A stretch of 64,000 nucleotides of DNA from [Bacteroides] pectinophilus (GCA_025146925.1 CP102260.1:1007001-1071000); one strand, 5' to 3'. Counted from the first letter of the stretch, positions 32,661 to 44,212 are shown. Notes: generated from the sequence alone by a model not told the origin. Numbers and translations: made by a program.

Positions 32661-33082
32661 TTGCACACCTCGAGATGGTCAGCACAATAGTTCACCAGCT
32701 TACACGCAATCTTACAGCTGACCAGATTAAGGGTACACCGTTTGAGGCATATTATGTTGATCATACAACGGGAGTATGGCCGCAGGCGGCGGGAGGAGTG
32801 CCGTTCTCAGCAATGGAGTTCCAGTCGACAGGTGACCCTGTAACAGATCTTGTTGAAAATATGGCAGCAGAGCAGAAAGCCAGAACGACATATGATAATC
32901 TCCTTAGAATCAGCTGTGATCCGGATGTGACAGAGCCGCTAAGATTCTTAAGGGCAAGGGAAATTGTACATTTCCAGAGATTCGGTGAGGCACTCAGAAT
33001 AGTTCAGGACAGACTTGATGCACGTAACTTCTATGCATTCAATCCTGCATTTGACAAACAATCCTGCAACTGTAACAAATAA
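32661..33082 (+). CDS. cotJC: CotJC, 3' part, separated by the prophage
   Basis: Starting in the core, the frame reads LAHLEMVSTIVHQLTRN, then AEQKARTTYDNLLRI, FLRAREIVHFQRFGEALRIV and a Cys-containing end, all characteristic of the CotJC Mn-catalase-like family. It has no start or ribosome binding site of its own; the first internal ATG (32675) is well inside the family homology. Joined to 1285-1480 it makes a 205-residue protein in perfect frame. A coat protein with two metal-binding helices is thus split between the prophage ends. Confidence 0.95.
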
Positions 33083-33108
33083 AATGCTGGAGTATACAGT
33101 ATAGAAGT

Positions 33109-33162
33109 AAAAATGACACCGGGAATGGGCAGATATAATCAGACTGCTTCAATTCCGGTGTC
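33109..33162 (-). terminator. Terminator of coaX
   Basis: GACACCGG (33115-33122) pairs with CCGGTGTC (33155-33162). On the minus strand the hairpin is followed by ATTTTT. It separates convergent cotJC and coaX. Confidence 0.65.
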
Positions 33163-33170
33163 ATTCTGCT

Positions 33171-33935
33171 TCAGGCATTCTTGTCATAGAGAAGCTTAAG
33201 ACCCATAAGTAAAAGTCTTGGTTCGATGATGATATCATGCCTGCAGTAGGGAATAACTATTCCGCTCAGACCTCCTGTGGCGACAACGGTTGTCCTGTAA
33301 CCAAGTTCATCCTCAATTCTGTCAATCATTCCGTCAATACATGAAGCATTACCGAGTATAATACCGCTTTGCATGCATTCAACAGTATTCTTGCCTATTA
33401 CTCTTGATGGAGCCTGAAGCCCTACATTAAAAAGCTGGGCTGCGTTGGAAGAAAGTGCATTCATTGCAATATTAACACCGGGAGTAATGGCTCCACCGAT
33501 ATAATTGCGGTCTTTGTCGATTACACTTATTGTTGTGGCGGTTCCCATGTCTATAATAATAAGTGGAGCTCCATATCTGTTAATTCCGGCTACGGAATCA
33601 ACAATCAGATCACTGCCCATCTCTCTGGCATTATCCATCTTAATATTAAGACCTGTTTTAAGTCCGGGACCGACTATAAGCGGAGCCTTATTTATTATTT
33701 TTTGGACAGCCCTGCTTATCACCTGTTGAAGTGAAGGTACAACGCAGGATATTATTGCACCGCTTATATTATCAGAATCTATATTGTAAAGTTCAAGAAC
33801 TGTCTTAATTCCCATTGCGTATTCAAGTGGGGATTTGGAGAGGTCTGTGGATAATTCTTCTGTAAAATATATCTTTTGATCGTCAATACATCCGAGAACA
33901 GCTGCTGTATTACCCATGTCTATTGCGAGTATCAT
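33171..33935 (-). CDS. coaX: Type III pantothenate kinase CoaX
   Basis: The 254-residue protein phosphorylates pantothenate, the first step of coenzyme A synthesis. It has the family's ATP-binding start MILAIDMGNTAAVLG, GPGLKTGLNI, the catalytic-region DMGTATTISVID and GGAITPGVNIAMNAL. ATG 33935 is chosen because the conserved N-terminus begins there with AAAGGAA upstream; the frame runs further up without homology. Confidence 0.93.
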   Translation of the reverse strand: MILAIDMGNTAAVLGCIDDQKIYFTEELSTDLSKSPLEYAMGIKTVLELYNIDSDNISGAIISCVVPSLQQVISRAVQKIINKAPLIVGPGLKTGLNIKMDNAREMGSDLIVDSVAGINRYGAPLIIIDMGTATTISVIDKDRNYIGGAITPGVNIAMNALSSNAAQLFNVGLQAPSRVIGKNTVECMQSGIILGNASCIDGMIDRIEDELGYRTTVVATGGLSGIVIPYCRHDIIIEPRLLLMGLKLLYDKNA

Positions 33936-34147
33936 TGTAATGTATGTTCCTTTCTTAATAATATCACGTAAGATACTCCGATTATATTCCAGGATGATTA
34001 AAATAACAATATTTATTGATTTATTTTGATTTATTAGGATAAGTTTATTGCAAAAAAGACACATTTTTTTTATAATTCATATATAGTTAAATGTGTTTAT
34101 GATAATTATGACGATGTTGACAGATAATATCAGGAAATGAGGCAGAT

Positions 34148-37100
34148 ATGGGAAAAATTACAGGTAATATCATTTCTACGAAGGCCAACACCCTTTATGC
34201 GATGAAGAATCTCATAAAAAAAGCAAGAATAGAGAAGATGTATATTCTTAAAGTTGAGGATTTCTGGCGGGATAAAGAGCGTGTATGTCAGGAAATCAGG
34301 GAACGTTTTGAGGGCAGCAGGATTGTAGTTAGAAGTTCATCTACGCAGGAAGATTCCCTTAAGTATTCTAATGCAGGACATTACAAGAGTATTCTGGATG
34401 TTGATTCAGCAAGTCTTGAGGAGATTCAGGATTCGGTAGAACAGGTAATCGCGTCATATCAGGAAGATATGGAATCTGTACTCGGTGAGCAGGTACTTAT
34501 ACAGAGGCAGGCAACAGATGTGTGTCTGAGCGGTGTAATATTTACAAGGGATCTTAAGGGAGACAGACCATACTATCTTGTGAATTATGATGACAGGGGT
34601 TCAACAGACAGCGTAACAAGCGGACGTGGCGGTAAGATGCTCTGGATAGCCAAGGATATAATGCCTAAGAAGCTTCCTCCGCACTGGAAGAGCCTTGTAC
34701 AGGCAGTCAGGGAAGTAGAGAATATTATAGAAGGTATACCGCTTGACATCGAGTTTGCTATTGACAGTAATAATGAGATAATACTTTTTCAGGTAAGACC
34801 GCTTGCGGCAGGTTACCATGAGACAGATATTAAGGATGACCATGCATTTTTCCTGCTTAAGAAGAAAGTAAGAGAGCAGTATGAACGTAAGGTTGATATA
34901 ATCACGGGACGTACCATGAAGCTCTCGGATATGGCATTCTGGAATCCTTCTGAGATAATAGGAACTAATCCAAAGACACTTGATTATTCACTTTATCGTG
35001 AGATTATCACACATAATGCATGGAACAGTGGAATAAATAAGCTGGGCTACAGAAAGCTCGACCAGGATCTTATGTATCAGGTAGGTAATAAGCCGTATAT
35101 TAACCTTAATTATTCTTTTTATTCACTTATACCGGCATCGGTTTCAGAAGGTCTTGCGATGAGGCTTGTCGATTTCTACCAGAAGAGGCTGGAGGAGGAT
35201 TTGTCGGCACATGACAAGATAGAGTTTGAGATAGCCTACAGCAGCTATGATTTTATGACGGAGAAGAACAGCCTTAAGATGCTGGAGTATGGCTTTACTG
35301 AGGAAGAACGCCGTACACTGATAGATGCTGTCAAGGAGATTACGATAGATGCAGTCAACAATCAGGACAGGCTTATAAAAGAGGATATGGAATCGCTGGC
35401 TGTTCTTGATAAGTGCCGTGATAAGATGGAGCAGCTGCGCCGTTCGGATGCGGGAATATATGAGATTGCGAAGGGAATACTCGAACTTCTTAATACACTG
35501 GAGACGTATGGTACGCCGCAGTTTGCAAGACAGGCAAGAATTGCATTTATTGCGAGGTCATTTATAAGAACACTTTCAGAGGCAGGATATTACTCACATG
35601 AGGAGACTGACGGCTTCATGAAGTCAATATCTACGGTCTCTTCTGCATTCAATGATGATTTTGAACAGTTCTCCAATAATAAGATGAGCAGCGAGGAATT
35701 CTATGCCAAGTACGGGCATTTGAGAAGTGATACTTATGATATACGTTCAGAAAGATATGATGCCATGAACTTCAGGCCGGTATCTGCCAGGAATAAGACA
35801 CCTAAGAATTCAAAGTACCTTGATATTGACCTTGCACCGCTTAAAAAAGCTCTTGATGATAATGGAATAGATATACCTGAGAAGGATTTTAAGAAGTTTC
35901 TTATTAAGGGAATAGAGCAGAGAGAGTATTTTAAATTTGAATTTACCAAGTCGCTCAGTCTTGTACTTGAACTTATACGTAAGATAGGCAATATTGCCGA
36001 AGTACGGGTTGAAGACCTGTCATGGCTTTCTGTTGCGGATATAAGGGCAATCAGAAAAGATGTACAGAGTGAGGCTCTTAAGGAAAAATGGCTTGAACTT
36101 GCGTATACAAGACGTAAGCAGTACCGTGAATACAGAACACTGCTGCTTCCTGAGGTAATTCTATCACCGTTGAGCTTTGATATTATTCCGGTATATGAGG
36201 CAAGACCTAACTTTATTACATCCAAGAGGATAGAGGGCGAGGTTGTGATGCTTGAGGATGACAAGGATGCGGATATTACAGGCAGGATAGTAGTCCTTAC
36301 CAAGGCAGACCCCGGATATGAGTGGATATTTACCAAGAATATTAAGGGATTTATCACCAAATACGGCGGAGCGGCATCACACATGGCAATAAGATGCGCA
36401 GAGTTCGATATACCTGCTGCAATAGGTTGTGGAGAGAAGATTTATAATGCGGTATCCAAGATGGATTATCTTGAACTGGACTGTAAGAACGGAGAGATTA
36501 AGCCGGGAATCCAGTATAACAACCTGCATGCCCTTATAACACAGAGAGAAGGCGTTAACGCATACGGAGACCCTACAGACATACTTGAATCGGCATACAT
36601 GCGTTTTTATGAGCTTATGGGATTTATACCTAAGCCGGTATCTAATCATAACAGGAATATAGAGAAGCTGTTTGATGATAAGATAGACCTTCTTATTGTT
36701 GTAGGAGGCGGCTCATTGCAGCCGGAATGTTATGACAGGCCTCATAATGATGAGATACAGCCGCACAGGGATATTACTGAGGAGAAGCTTATACGATACT
36801 GTATTAAGCATGGAATACCGATAGTTGCTACATGCCGCGGAATGCAGTATATAAATGTTCTTTTTGGCGGCAGGCTCCATTACCATCCTAAGCTTAAGAT
36901 TGAAAGACCGAGAGGAGTAGACCATCCTGTAAGACTTGTTAAGGAAGACAGAATAATACAGGTTAATAACTATCATCAGGACGTAATATATGAGGGAGAG
37001 CTTGCACCATGCTTTGAGGTGCTTGCGGTAGATGAGCAGAATCATACGATAGAAGCGTATGGCTCTGAAGAGATGAAGCTACTGGCACTTCAATGGCACC

Positions 37101-37183
37101 CGGAGAGAAAGTTTGAGACCGCAGAGGCACAGGATGAGACACGTAAGATAATTGTTAATTTTATACAAAGCCATATAAGGTAA
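34148..37183 (+). CDS. Fused PEP-synthase-like (glutamine kinase-like) and C26 amidotransferase protein
   Basis: The 1011-residue protein joins two enzyme types. The N-terminal ATP-grasp domain (about 20-225; RIVVRSSSTQEDSLKYSNAGHY) and a mobile swivelling domain with the catalytic histidine H744 (YGGAASHMAIRCAE) resemble PEP synthases. The C-terminal about 200 residues are a class I C26 glutamine amidotransferase with C896 (VATCRGMQ) and H984 (QWHPE). Campylobacter Cj1418 (L-glutamine kinase) and Cj1417 (a C26 hydrolase) have these same two architectures and act in phosphoramidate capsule synthesis. The fusion suggests a phosphoglutamine pathway, but no cytidylyltransferase lies nearby. Substrate is inferred. 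Confidence 0.7.
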   Translation: MGKITGNIISTKANTLYAMKNLIKKARIEKMYILKVEDFWRDKERVCQEIRERFEGSRIVVRSSSTQEDSLKYSNAGHYKSILDVDSASLEEIQDSVEQVIASYQEDMESVLGEQVLIQRQATDVCLSGVIFTRDLKGDRPYYLVNYDDRGSTDSVTSGRGGKMLWIAKDIMPKKLPPHWKSLVQAVREVENIIEGIPLDIEFAIDSNNEIILFQVRPLAAGYHETDIKDDHAFFLLKKKVREQYERKVDIITGRTMKLSDMAFWNPSEIIGTNPKTLDYSLYREIITHNAWNSGINKLGYRKLDQDLMYQVGNKPYINLNYSFYSLIPASVSEGLAMRLVDFYQKRLEEDLSAHDKIEFEIAYSSYDFMTEKNSLKMLEYGFTEEERRTLIDAVKEITIDAVNNQDRLIKEDMESLAVLDKCRDKMEQLRRSDAGIYEIAKGILELLNTLETYGTPQFARQARIAFIARSFIRTLSEAGYYSHEETDGFMKSISTVSSAFNDDFEQFSNNKMSSEEFYAKYGHLRSDTYDIRSERYDAMNFRPVSARNKTPKNSKYLDIDLAPLKKALDDNGIDIPEKDFKKFLIKGIEQREYFKFEFTKSLSLVLELIRKIGNIAEVRVEDLSWLSVADIRAIRKDVQSEALKEKWLELAYTRRKQYREYRTLLLPEVILSPLSFDIIPVYEARPNFITSKRIEGEVVMLEDDKDADITGRIVVLTKADPGYEWIFTKNIKGFITKYGGAASHMAIRCAEFDIPAAIGCGEKIYNAVSKMDYLELDCKNGEIKPGIQYNNLHALITQREGVNAYGDPTDILESAYMRFYELMGFIPKPVSNHNRNIEKLFDDKIDLLIVVGGGSLQPECYDRPHNDEIQPHRDITEEKLIRYCIKHGIPIVATCRGMQYINVLFGGRLHYHPKLKIERPRGVDHPVRLVKEDRIIQVNNYHQDVIYEGELAPCFEVLAVDEQNHTIEAYGSEEMKLLALQWHPERKFETAEAQDETRKIIVNFIQSHIR

Positions 37184-37199
37184 CAGATGATTATCCAAT

Positions 37200-37253
37200 A
37201 AAATAACTGCCGTATGCTCTGTTCGGATGACAGATGCGTACAGCAGTTATTTT
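37200..37253. terminator. Bidirectional terminator
   Basis: AAAATAACTGC (37200-37210) pairs with GCAGTTATTTT (37243-37253), with further pairing inside (TCTGT/ACAGA). T-runs occur on both strands. It separates convergent genes. Confidence 0.85.
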
Positions 37254-38340
37254 AATATTCAAATGTAACGGTATAAGTTGAATATCCTGTGCGTTCAGTT
37301 GCCAGGACACGATAAGATACAGTCTTTTTGCCACATTTGACACCCGCGCGGATGTCAGGAGTGAAACCACGCGTCATAAAATTACATGAGGCGGCATGTG
37401 ACTTAACCTGTGAAGCAAGATAATGATTGAGTTCGCTCTGTGATGAGAAAAGAGTATATCCAAGAACATTATAGTAAGCCAGATCGGTGCCTGCGGCAGC
37501 CGGATGCCAGGATTCTATTGTGTGGTCAAGCAGGATGTCATCATCGGTTATATTAAAGTAATTATGTCTTATGGTACCATCTCCTCCAACCGGGTCATCC
37601 CATGTAGTATCGACATGATACCACTGACCGTCTAAGCATACCATATTCCATATATGGCTATCGCCTCCGGCTTGCCCGGTGACAGGGATGCATCTGATTC
37701 CTGCCATATCCATCAGGGTCTGAAATACTTCTGTATATCCTGAGCATGAAGCACTTCCGTTAAAAAGCGCATCATATGCAGGCGAGTCAGAGTTACGGTC
37801 AAGAACATACCGGACATTATTTACAATGTAATCATGAACGGTAAGCTCATTGATGACATCAGGATTAGATGATGATACAGTGGAGCTGAGTATATCACAG
37901 TATCTGTCATACATGGCAGTCTGCTGTTCATTGAGAGCTGATATATCATTGGAACGGTAAGCGTATATTATCGGATAATTGTCCCAGTATTCAATCTGTG
38001 CAGTAACCTGACAGAAACCTGAATATGTAATATATTCGCAATGTATTTTGTTAAGTCCTGCAAGTGAGTTCAGCCATGCATCGGCGTCAACGTATGATTT
38101 GTCTGGTACATTGAATGTGCATGAATCTTTATTCTCATACATGGTCTGCAAAAGCAGGCTTGTTATGTCATCCTGACTGGTACAGAGTGTATATCTGCTG
38201 TCAGCTGATGCGGCTTTGGAACCTGACAGTAATGTATCAATATCATATATATTACCGCAGGCGGACAGAGCCTGACAAAGCAGTACCATACAAAGAATAA
38301 GAGAGCATTGCACAAGATATCGGCCAAAATGTCGGTTCAT
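37252..38340 (-). CDS. Transglutaminase-like lipoprotein
   Basis: The 362-residue protein has a signal peptide with lipobox LSAC (C28), so it is probably membrane-anchored outside the cell. A transglutaminase-like domain carries the catalytic Cys in GSASCSGYTEVF, His in GDSHIWNMV and Asp in HVDTTWDD. Such proteins act as proteases or wall-modifying enzymes; the substrate is unknown. Confidence 0.85.
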   Translation of the reverse strand: MNRHFGRYLVQCSLILCMVLLCQALSACGNIYDIDTLLSGSKAASADSRYTLCTSQDDITSLLLQTMYENKDSCTFNVPDKSYVDADAWLNSLAGLNKIHCEYITYSGFCQVTAQIEYWDNYPIIYAYRSNDISALNEQQTAMYDRYCDILSSTVSSSNPDVINELTVHDYIVNNVRYVLDRNSDSPAYDALFNGSASCSGYTEVFQTLMDMAGIRCIPVTGQAGGDSHIWNMVCLDGQWYHVDTTWDDPVGGDGTIRHNYFNITDDDILLDHTIESWHPAAAGTDLAYYNVLGYTLFSSQSELNHYLASQVKSHAASCNFMTRGFTPDIRAGVKCGKKTVSYRVLATERTGYSTYTVTFEY

Positions 38341-38358
38341 ATAATCTCCGTTCAGATA

Positions 38359-38619
38359 TTATCGGTCTGTGTCATCAGATTCTGATATATTTTTAGAAGA
38401 ATTGCCTGTTATATTTATTGCAACGTATTCACGCGTAGTTGTGTCCGGGTTAATGTTATCTAATGTATCGATATCGCCAAAATCATCATCATCTTCATTC
38501 TCATATGCAGTGAGCGTATCGTTGTCTTTTTTGAACTTAAGGAGAAGTGCACCTGCAGCAAATGCAGATGCGGCAACGGCAGCAGCTTTTGCAATTAATA
38601 AACCAGTGTCCTTTTTCAT
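38359..38619 (-). CDS. Small single-span membrane protein
   Basis: The 86-residue protein has a Lys start, an Ala-rich hydrophobic helix (about 7-27) and a very acidic hydrophilic tail (ENEDDDDFGDIDTLDN). It is upstream of, and in the same direction as, the transglutaminase-like gene, with only 18 bp between them. No known family. Confidence 0.65.
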   Translation of the reverse strand: MKKDTGLLIAKAAAVAASAFAAGALLLKFKKDNDTLTAYENEDDDDFGDIDTLDNINPDTTTREYVAINITGNSSKNISESDDTDR

Positions 38620-38789
38620 GATAGTGTATTCCTCCAGAATTTATATATTCAAAATATAATAAATATAATGTATAATATCGTAATGAATATTGTACTCTAT
38701 TTTACCATAAAATTAAAGGCGTACAATTTATAAATTTTTGGAAAATACTTAATGAATTATGTGCAATATGTGCATGGAACGGAGATAGG

Positions 38790-39671
38790 ATGAAGATAAA
38801 AGAATACGGTAAGGATCTTGAGATTGCGGAAGTCAGTGATTTTGACATAGCGCAGACGTTAGAGTGCGGACAGTGCTTTCATTTTAACAGGATTGATGAC
38901 CATGATTACGCACTTGCAGCTAACGGTATGCTCCTTCATGCAGCGCAGACAGATACAGGGATTGTGTTGTATGATACGGACAAAGGGCAGTACGAGAATA
39001 TATGGCGGTCATATTTTGATATGGACAGAGACTACAGCAGCATCAAAGAATATCTTGTCAGATATGATTCAAGGCTTGAAGATGCCATTAATGCAATGGG
39101 AGGAGTAAGGATACTCAATCAGGAATTCTTTGAGACGCTGATGTCATTTATAATTTCACAGAATAAGCAGATACCGCATATAAAACAGATTGTGGCACAG
39201 ATATCACATGATTACGGCACATATCTCGGAGATATTGCCGGACAGGAATATTATGCATTTCCTGACTGTGATACGCTCTACAGTAATGCGGGAGTTGAAG
39301 CATTCAGAGCGTGCAAAACAGGCTTCAGGGCACCATATCTGTGGGATGCGGTATGCAGTGTGAAGGAAGGCCGTATTAATGAACGGAGGCTCAGGACAGA
39401 TGGAATTGCGGAATGTCTTGAAGAACTGATGCAGATAAAGGGTGTAGGTACTAAGGTCGCGAGCTGTGTCGCATTGTTCTCTCTGGGACAGACTGCAGCA
39501 TTTCCGGTTGACGTGTGGATAAAAAGAATGATGGAACAGATGTATTTTGACGGCAGAGAGACACCAAAAAAGGTAATAGAGAGTTTTGCTGCTGAGCATT
39601 TTGGAGAGTATGGCGGCTTTGCACAGCAGTACATATTTTATTATGGAAGAGAAATGTCATCAAAATCTTAA
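38790..39671 (+). CDS. ogg: 8-oxoguanine DNA glycosylase/AP lyase
   Basis: The 293-residue protein starts with an Ogg-type N-terminal domain (TLECGQCFHFNRIDD). The helix-hairpin-helix-GPD domain follows, with LMQIKGVGTKVASCVALFSL containing the catalytic lysine and PVDVWIKR the catalytic aspartate. It removes oxidised guanine from DNA. Usual length for the bacterial family. Confidence 0.88.
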   Translation: MKIKEYGKDLEIAEVSDFDIAQTLECGQCFHFNRIDDHDYALAANGMLLHAAQTDTGIVLYDTDKGQYENIWRSYFDMDRDYSSIKEYLVRYDSRLEDAINAMGGVRILNQEFFETLMSFIISQNKQIPHIKQIVAQISHDYGTYLGDIAGQEYYAFPDCDTLYSNAGVEAFRACKTGFRAPYLWDAVCSVKEGRINERRLRTDGIAECLEELMQIKGVGTKVASCVALFSLGQTAAFPVDVWIKRMMEQMYFDGRETPKKVIESFAAEHFGEYGGFAQQYIFYYGREMSSKS

Positions 39672-39777
39672 CAAAATATAAAATAATCAAAATGAGATAA
39701 AGTGAGAAAAATAGAGATAATGAGAGGAAACAAGAGAAAATACCAGAAAATAGAAAAAACATGGGAGCAAAAAACAG

Positions 39778-39806
39778 TTGCATTATAAGGGCAAATTGAA
39801 TAATAT
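39778..39806 (+). promoter_or_regulatory. groESL promoter
   Basis: TTGCAT (39778-39783) and TAATAT (39801-39806) have 17-bp spacing. The CIRCE operator lies 11 bp downstream of the -10, over the expected transcription start. Confidence 0.75.
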
Positions 39807-39817
39807 ATGTTCAAGGT

Positions 39818-39844
39818 TTAGCACTCGAGATAAATGAGTGCTAA
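39818..39844. promoter_or_regulatory. CIRCE operator for HrcA
   Basis: TTAGCACTC-N9-GAGTGCTAA is an exact match to the CIRCE consensus. HrcA bound here represses groES-groEL until heat or misfolded protein titrates GroEL. Confidence 0.97.
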
Positions 39845-39861
39845 CAATACTAAAGCAATAG

Positions 39862-40188
<327 letters not shown>

Positions 40189-40259
40189 TCAATTCGGATA
40201 TGTAGTAACGCATACAGGATAACATTTTATAAATATTATCAGAATATTAGGAGGACTAA

Positions 40260-41888
<1,629 letters not shown>

Positions 41889-41946
41889 TCCAATCCTTTA
41901 AGAACAATATATAATATAATGTGTACCTGACAGGTGCATGGGAATC

Positions 41947-41983
41947 ATACCTGGCGCAGTTGAACTGCGTCAGGTATTTTTTA
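41947..41983 (+). terminator. groESL terminator
   Basis: ATACCTGGCGCAG pairs with CTGCGTCAGGTAT around TTGAA, with one mismatch, and runs into six or more Ts. Confidence 0.92.
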
Positions 41984-41994
41984 TGTATTCACGG

Positions 41995-42023
41995 TTGACA
42001 TAAAGCACAAAAAGGCGTATACG
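41995..42023 (+). promoter_or_regulatory. Promoter of the DUF1275 gene
   Basis: TTGACA (41995-42000) and TATACG (42018-42023) are 17 bp apart, about 28 bp before the start codon. Confidence 0.55.
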
Positions 42024-42050
42024 TTAATGTTGAAAAGTGAGGAAATATAT

Positions 42051-42746
42051 ATGAAAGAAAAATGTGAAACAATGTTTACAAAGCTTCTGTCAGAAAAACA
42101 GATGTCAGAAGCATTTATCAACAGCATATTCCTTGCATTGTCAGGAGGATTTCAGGATGCGTATACGTATAATACGCGTGATAAGGTATTCTCAAATGCG
42201 CAGACAGGTAATGTGGTGCTGATGAGCCAGTATTTTATGGATGGCGACTGGAGCAGGGCTCTGCATTATTTTGTACCGCTGATTGCATTCGGACTTGGAG
42301 TATTCTTTGCAGAGAGAGTACAGAACAGGTTCAGATATGCACAGAAGCTGCATTGGAGACAGGGGATACTTCTGCTGGAGATAATTATTCTCGGGATTGT
42401 AGGTTTCATACCGGTTGATTTTAACATGGTGGCGACAACACTTGTATCATTTGCATGTGCAATGCAGGTTCAGACATTCCGTAAGGTGAACGGTTATTCA
42501 TATGCAAGTACTATGTGTATAGGTAACCTGAGAAGCGGAACAGCGGCACTTTCCCTCTATATGAGAGAAAAAGATTCTGAAAAGCTAAGACAGGCAGCGT
42601 ATTATTTTGGGATAATATTCTTCTTTGCAATAGGTGCCGGAATCGGAGGCGTAATGTCTGTAAGATACGGAATACATGTAATATGGATGTCGGTTGCACT
42701 GCTGCTCATAAGCTTCTGTCTGATGTTTGTTGAAAAACTGAGATAG
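42051..42746 (+). CDS. YoaK family membrane protein (DUF1275)
   Basis: The 231-residue protein has six or so membrane segments and the DUF1275 patterns SGGFQDAYTYNTRDKVFSNA, QTGNVV and CAMQVQTFRKVNGYSYASTM. Function of the family is not settled; transport is suspected. ATG 42051 is used after GTGAGGA; ATG 42027 is an alternative. The MATE gene follows after 29 bp and may be cotranscribed. Confidence 0.85.
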   Translation: MKEKCETMFTKLLSEKQMSEAFINSIFLALSGGFQDAYTYNTRDKVFSNAQTGNVVLMSQYFMDGDWSRALHYFVPLIAFGLGVFFAERVQNRFRYAQKLHWRQGILLLEIIILGIVGFIPVDFNMVATTLVSFACAMQVQTFRKVNGYSYASTMCIGNLRSGTAALSLYMREKDSEKLRQAAYYFGIIFFFAIGAGIGGVMSVRYGIHVIWMSVALLLISFCLMFVEKLR

Positions 42747-42775
42747 ATCTGTGAATGTTGAATGGAGGATTAAAT

Positions 42776-44116
42776 ATGAATAGGGATTTGACGAAGGGGA
42801 ATCCGTCGGCAGAGCTGGTTAAGTTCTCACTTCCGCTCCTTGGAAGTATGATATTCCAGCAGCTTTATAATATTGCCGACAGCTTTGTCGCAGGCAAGTT
42901 TATACACGAAAATGCTCTTGCAGCAGTAGGTAATTCATATGAGATAACGCTGATATACATAGCATTTGCATTTGGATGTAATATGGGATGCTCGGTTATA
43001 GTATCCAATCTGTTCGGTGGCAAAAGATATTCGGCAATGAAGACAGCTGTAAGTACAACGTTCATTGCGAGCGGAATACTGTGTGCCGTACTTATGGCAG
43101 TGGGACTTCTGTTTGGCAGGAACATGCTTGCACTTATAAGAACACCGGATGACATTATGGCAGATTCACTGCTGTATCTTAATATCTATACGATGGGACT
43201 TCTGTTTCTTTTCTTCTATAATATTGCAACGGGCATATTTTCTGCGATGGGAGATTCCAGAACGCCATTTATATTGCTGGCGTGTTCATCGACGGCTAAC
43301 ATATTTGTTGATATTCTGTTTGTTAAGGAATTCCAGATGGGAGTTGCGGGAGTCGGCTGGGCAACATTCCTGTGTCAGGGAATAAGCTGCGGTGCAGCAG
43401 TTTTACTCGTATTCAAAAGACTTGCAAAGATAAAGAATGAAGATGTACATAAACCGCAGATATTTTCATGGGGGCTTCTTGGCAAGATAACCAATATAGC
43501 GGTGCCAAGCATACTTCAGCAGAGCTTTGTGTCTGTAGGCAACATAATAATACAAAGTGTAATTAACGGATATGGAGCGCCGGTTATTGCAGGGTATTCG
43601 GCGGCAATTAAGCTTAATAATATGGTCATAACTTCATTTACGACACTTGGTAACGGAGTTTCCAACTTTACGGCACAGAATATGGGTGCCGGCAGGACGG
43701 AACGTGTCGGCAGCGGACTTAAGGGAGGACTTAAGCTTGTATATATTATCTGTATTCCTGTGGCTGCGCTCTATATGCTTGGAGGAAAAAGCATATTACT
43801 TCTGTTTATAAATGACAGAACCGGAGATGCTATGAAAACAGGGATTCAGATATTAAGAATTCTTGCACCGTTTTATTTTGTTGTGTCTACAAAGCTTATG
43901 TGCGACGGCGTATTACGCGGTGCAGGTGCTATGAAGTCATTTATGATAACAACATTTACGGATCTTATACTGAGGGTTGTACTTGCAGTAATGCTTTCAG
44001 CAAGATTCGGAGTAGTAGGCATATGGAGTGCATGGCCGGTAGGATGGTCAATCGGTACAGCCATGTCAATATATTTTTATGCAGTAGGCAGATGGAAAAG
44101 CTATTCCATAACATAA
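42776..44116 (+). CDS. MATE family multidrug exporter
   Basis: The 446-residue protein has twelve predicted membrane helices in two similar halves (LGSMIFQQLYNIADSFVAGK at the first, VPSILQQSFVSVGNIIIQSV at the second). This is the MATE signature for Na+- or H+-driven drug or metabolite export. GGAGG precedes ATG 42776. The substrate cannot be read from sequence. Confidence 0.9.
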   Translation: MNRDLTKGNPSAELVKFSLPLLGSMIFQQLYNIADSFVAGKFIHENALAAVGNSYEITLIYIAFAFGCNMGCSVIVSNLFGGKRYSAMKTAVSTTFIASGILCAVLMAVGLLFGRNMLALIRTPDDIMADSLLYLNIYTMGLLFLFFYNIATGIFSAMGDSRTPFILLACSSTANIFVDILFVKEFQMGVAGVGWATFLCQGISCGAAVLLVFKRLAKIKNEDVHKPQIFSWGLLGKITNIAVPSILQQSFVSVGNIIIQSVINGYGAPVIAGYSAAIKLNNMVITSFTTLGNGVSNFTAQNMGAGRTERVGSGLKGGLKLVYIICIPVAALYMLGGKSILLLFINDRTGDAMKTGIQILRILAPFYFVVSTKLMCDGVLRGAGAMKSFMITTFTDLILRVVLAVMLSARFGVVGIWSAWPVGWSIGTAMSIYFYAVGRWKSYSIT

Positions 44117-44168
44117 CGAATATGGAAATATCGCCGGAATAAGTTATAAAAATAAATATTATTTCTCA

Positions 44169-44197
44169 TTTACAAATGATAAAAATTTGCATATAAT
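44169..44197 (+). promoter_or_regulatory. Hydrogenase promoter
   Basis: TTTACA (44169-44174) and a perfect TATAAT (44192-44197) are separated by 17 bp. Tandem repeats begin 15 bp downstream of the -10. Confidence 0.7.
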
Positions 44198-44212
44198 GAG
44201 TGTGAAAATATT

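Noticed and set aside
32675-33082. Annotating the right-hand cotJC part as an independent gene starting at ATG 32675
   Set aside because: There is no ribosome binding site, family homology continues upstream of that ATG to the core, and it joins cotJC in frame.
39672-39777. Purine-rich tract between ogg and the groESL promoter as an RNA gene
   Set aside because: No stable pairing, no terminator and no conserved RNA motif is visible.
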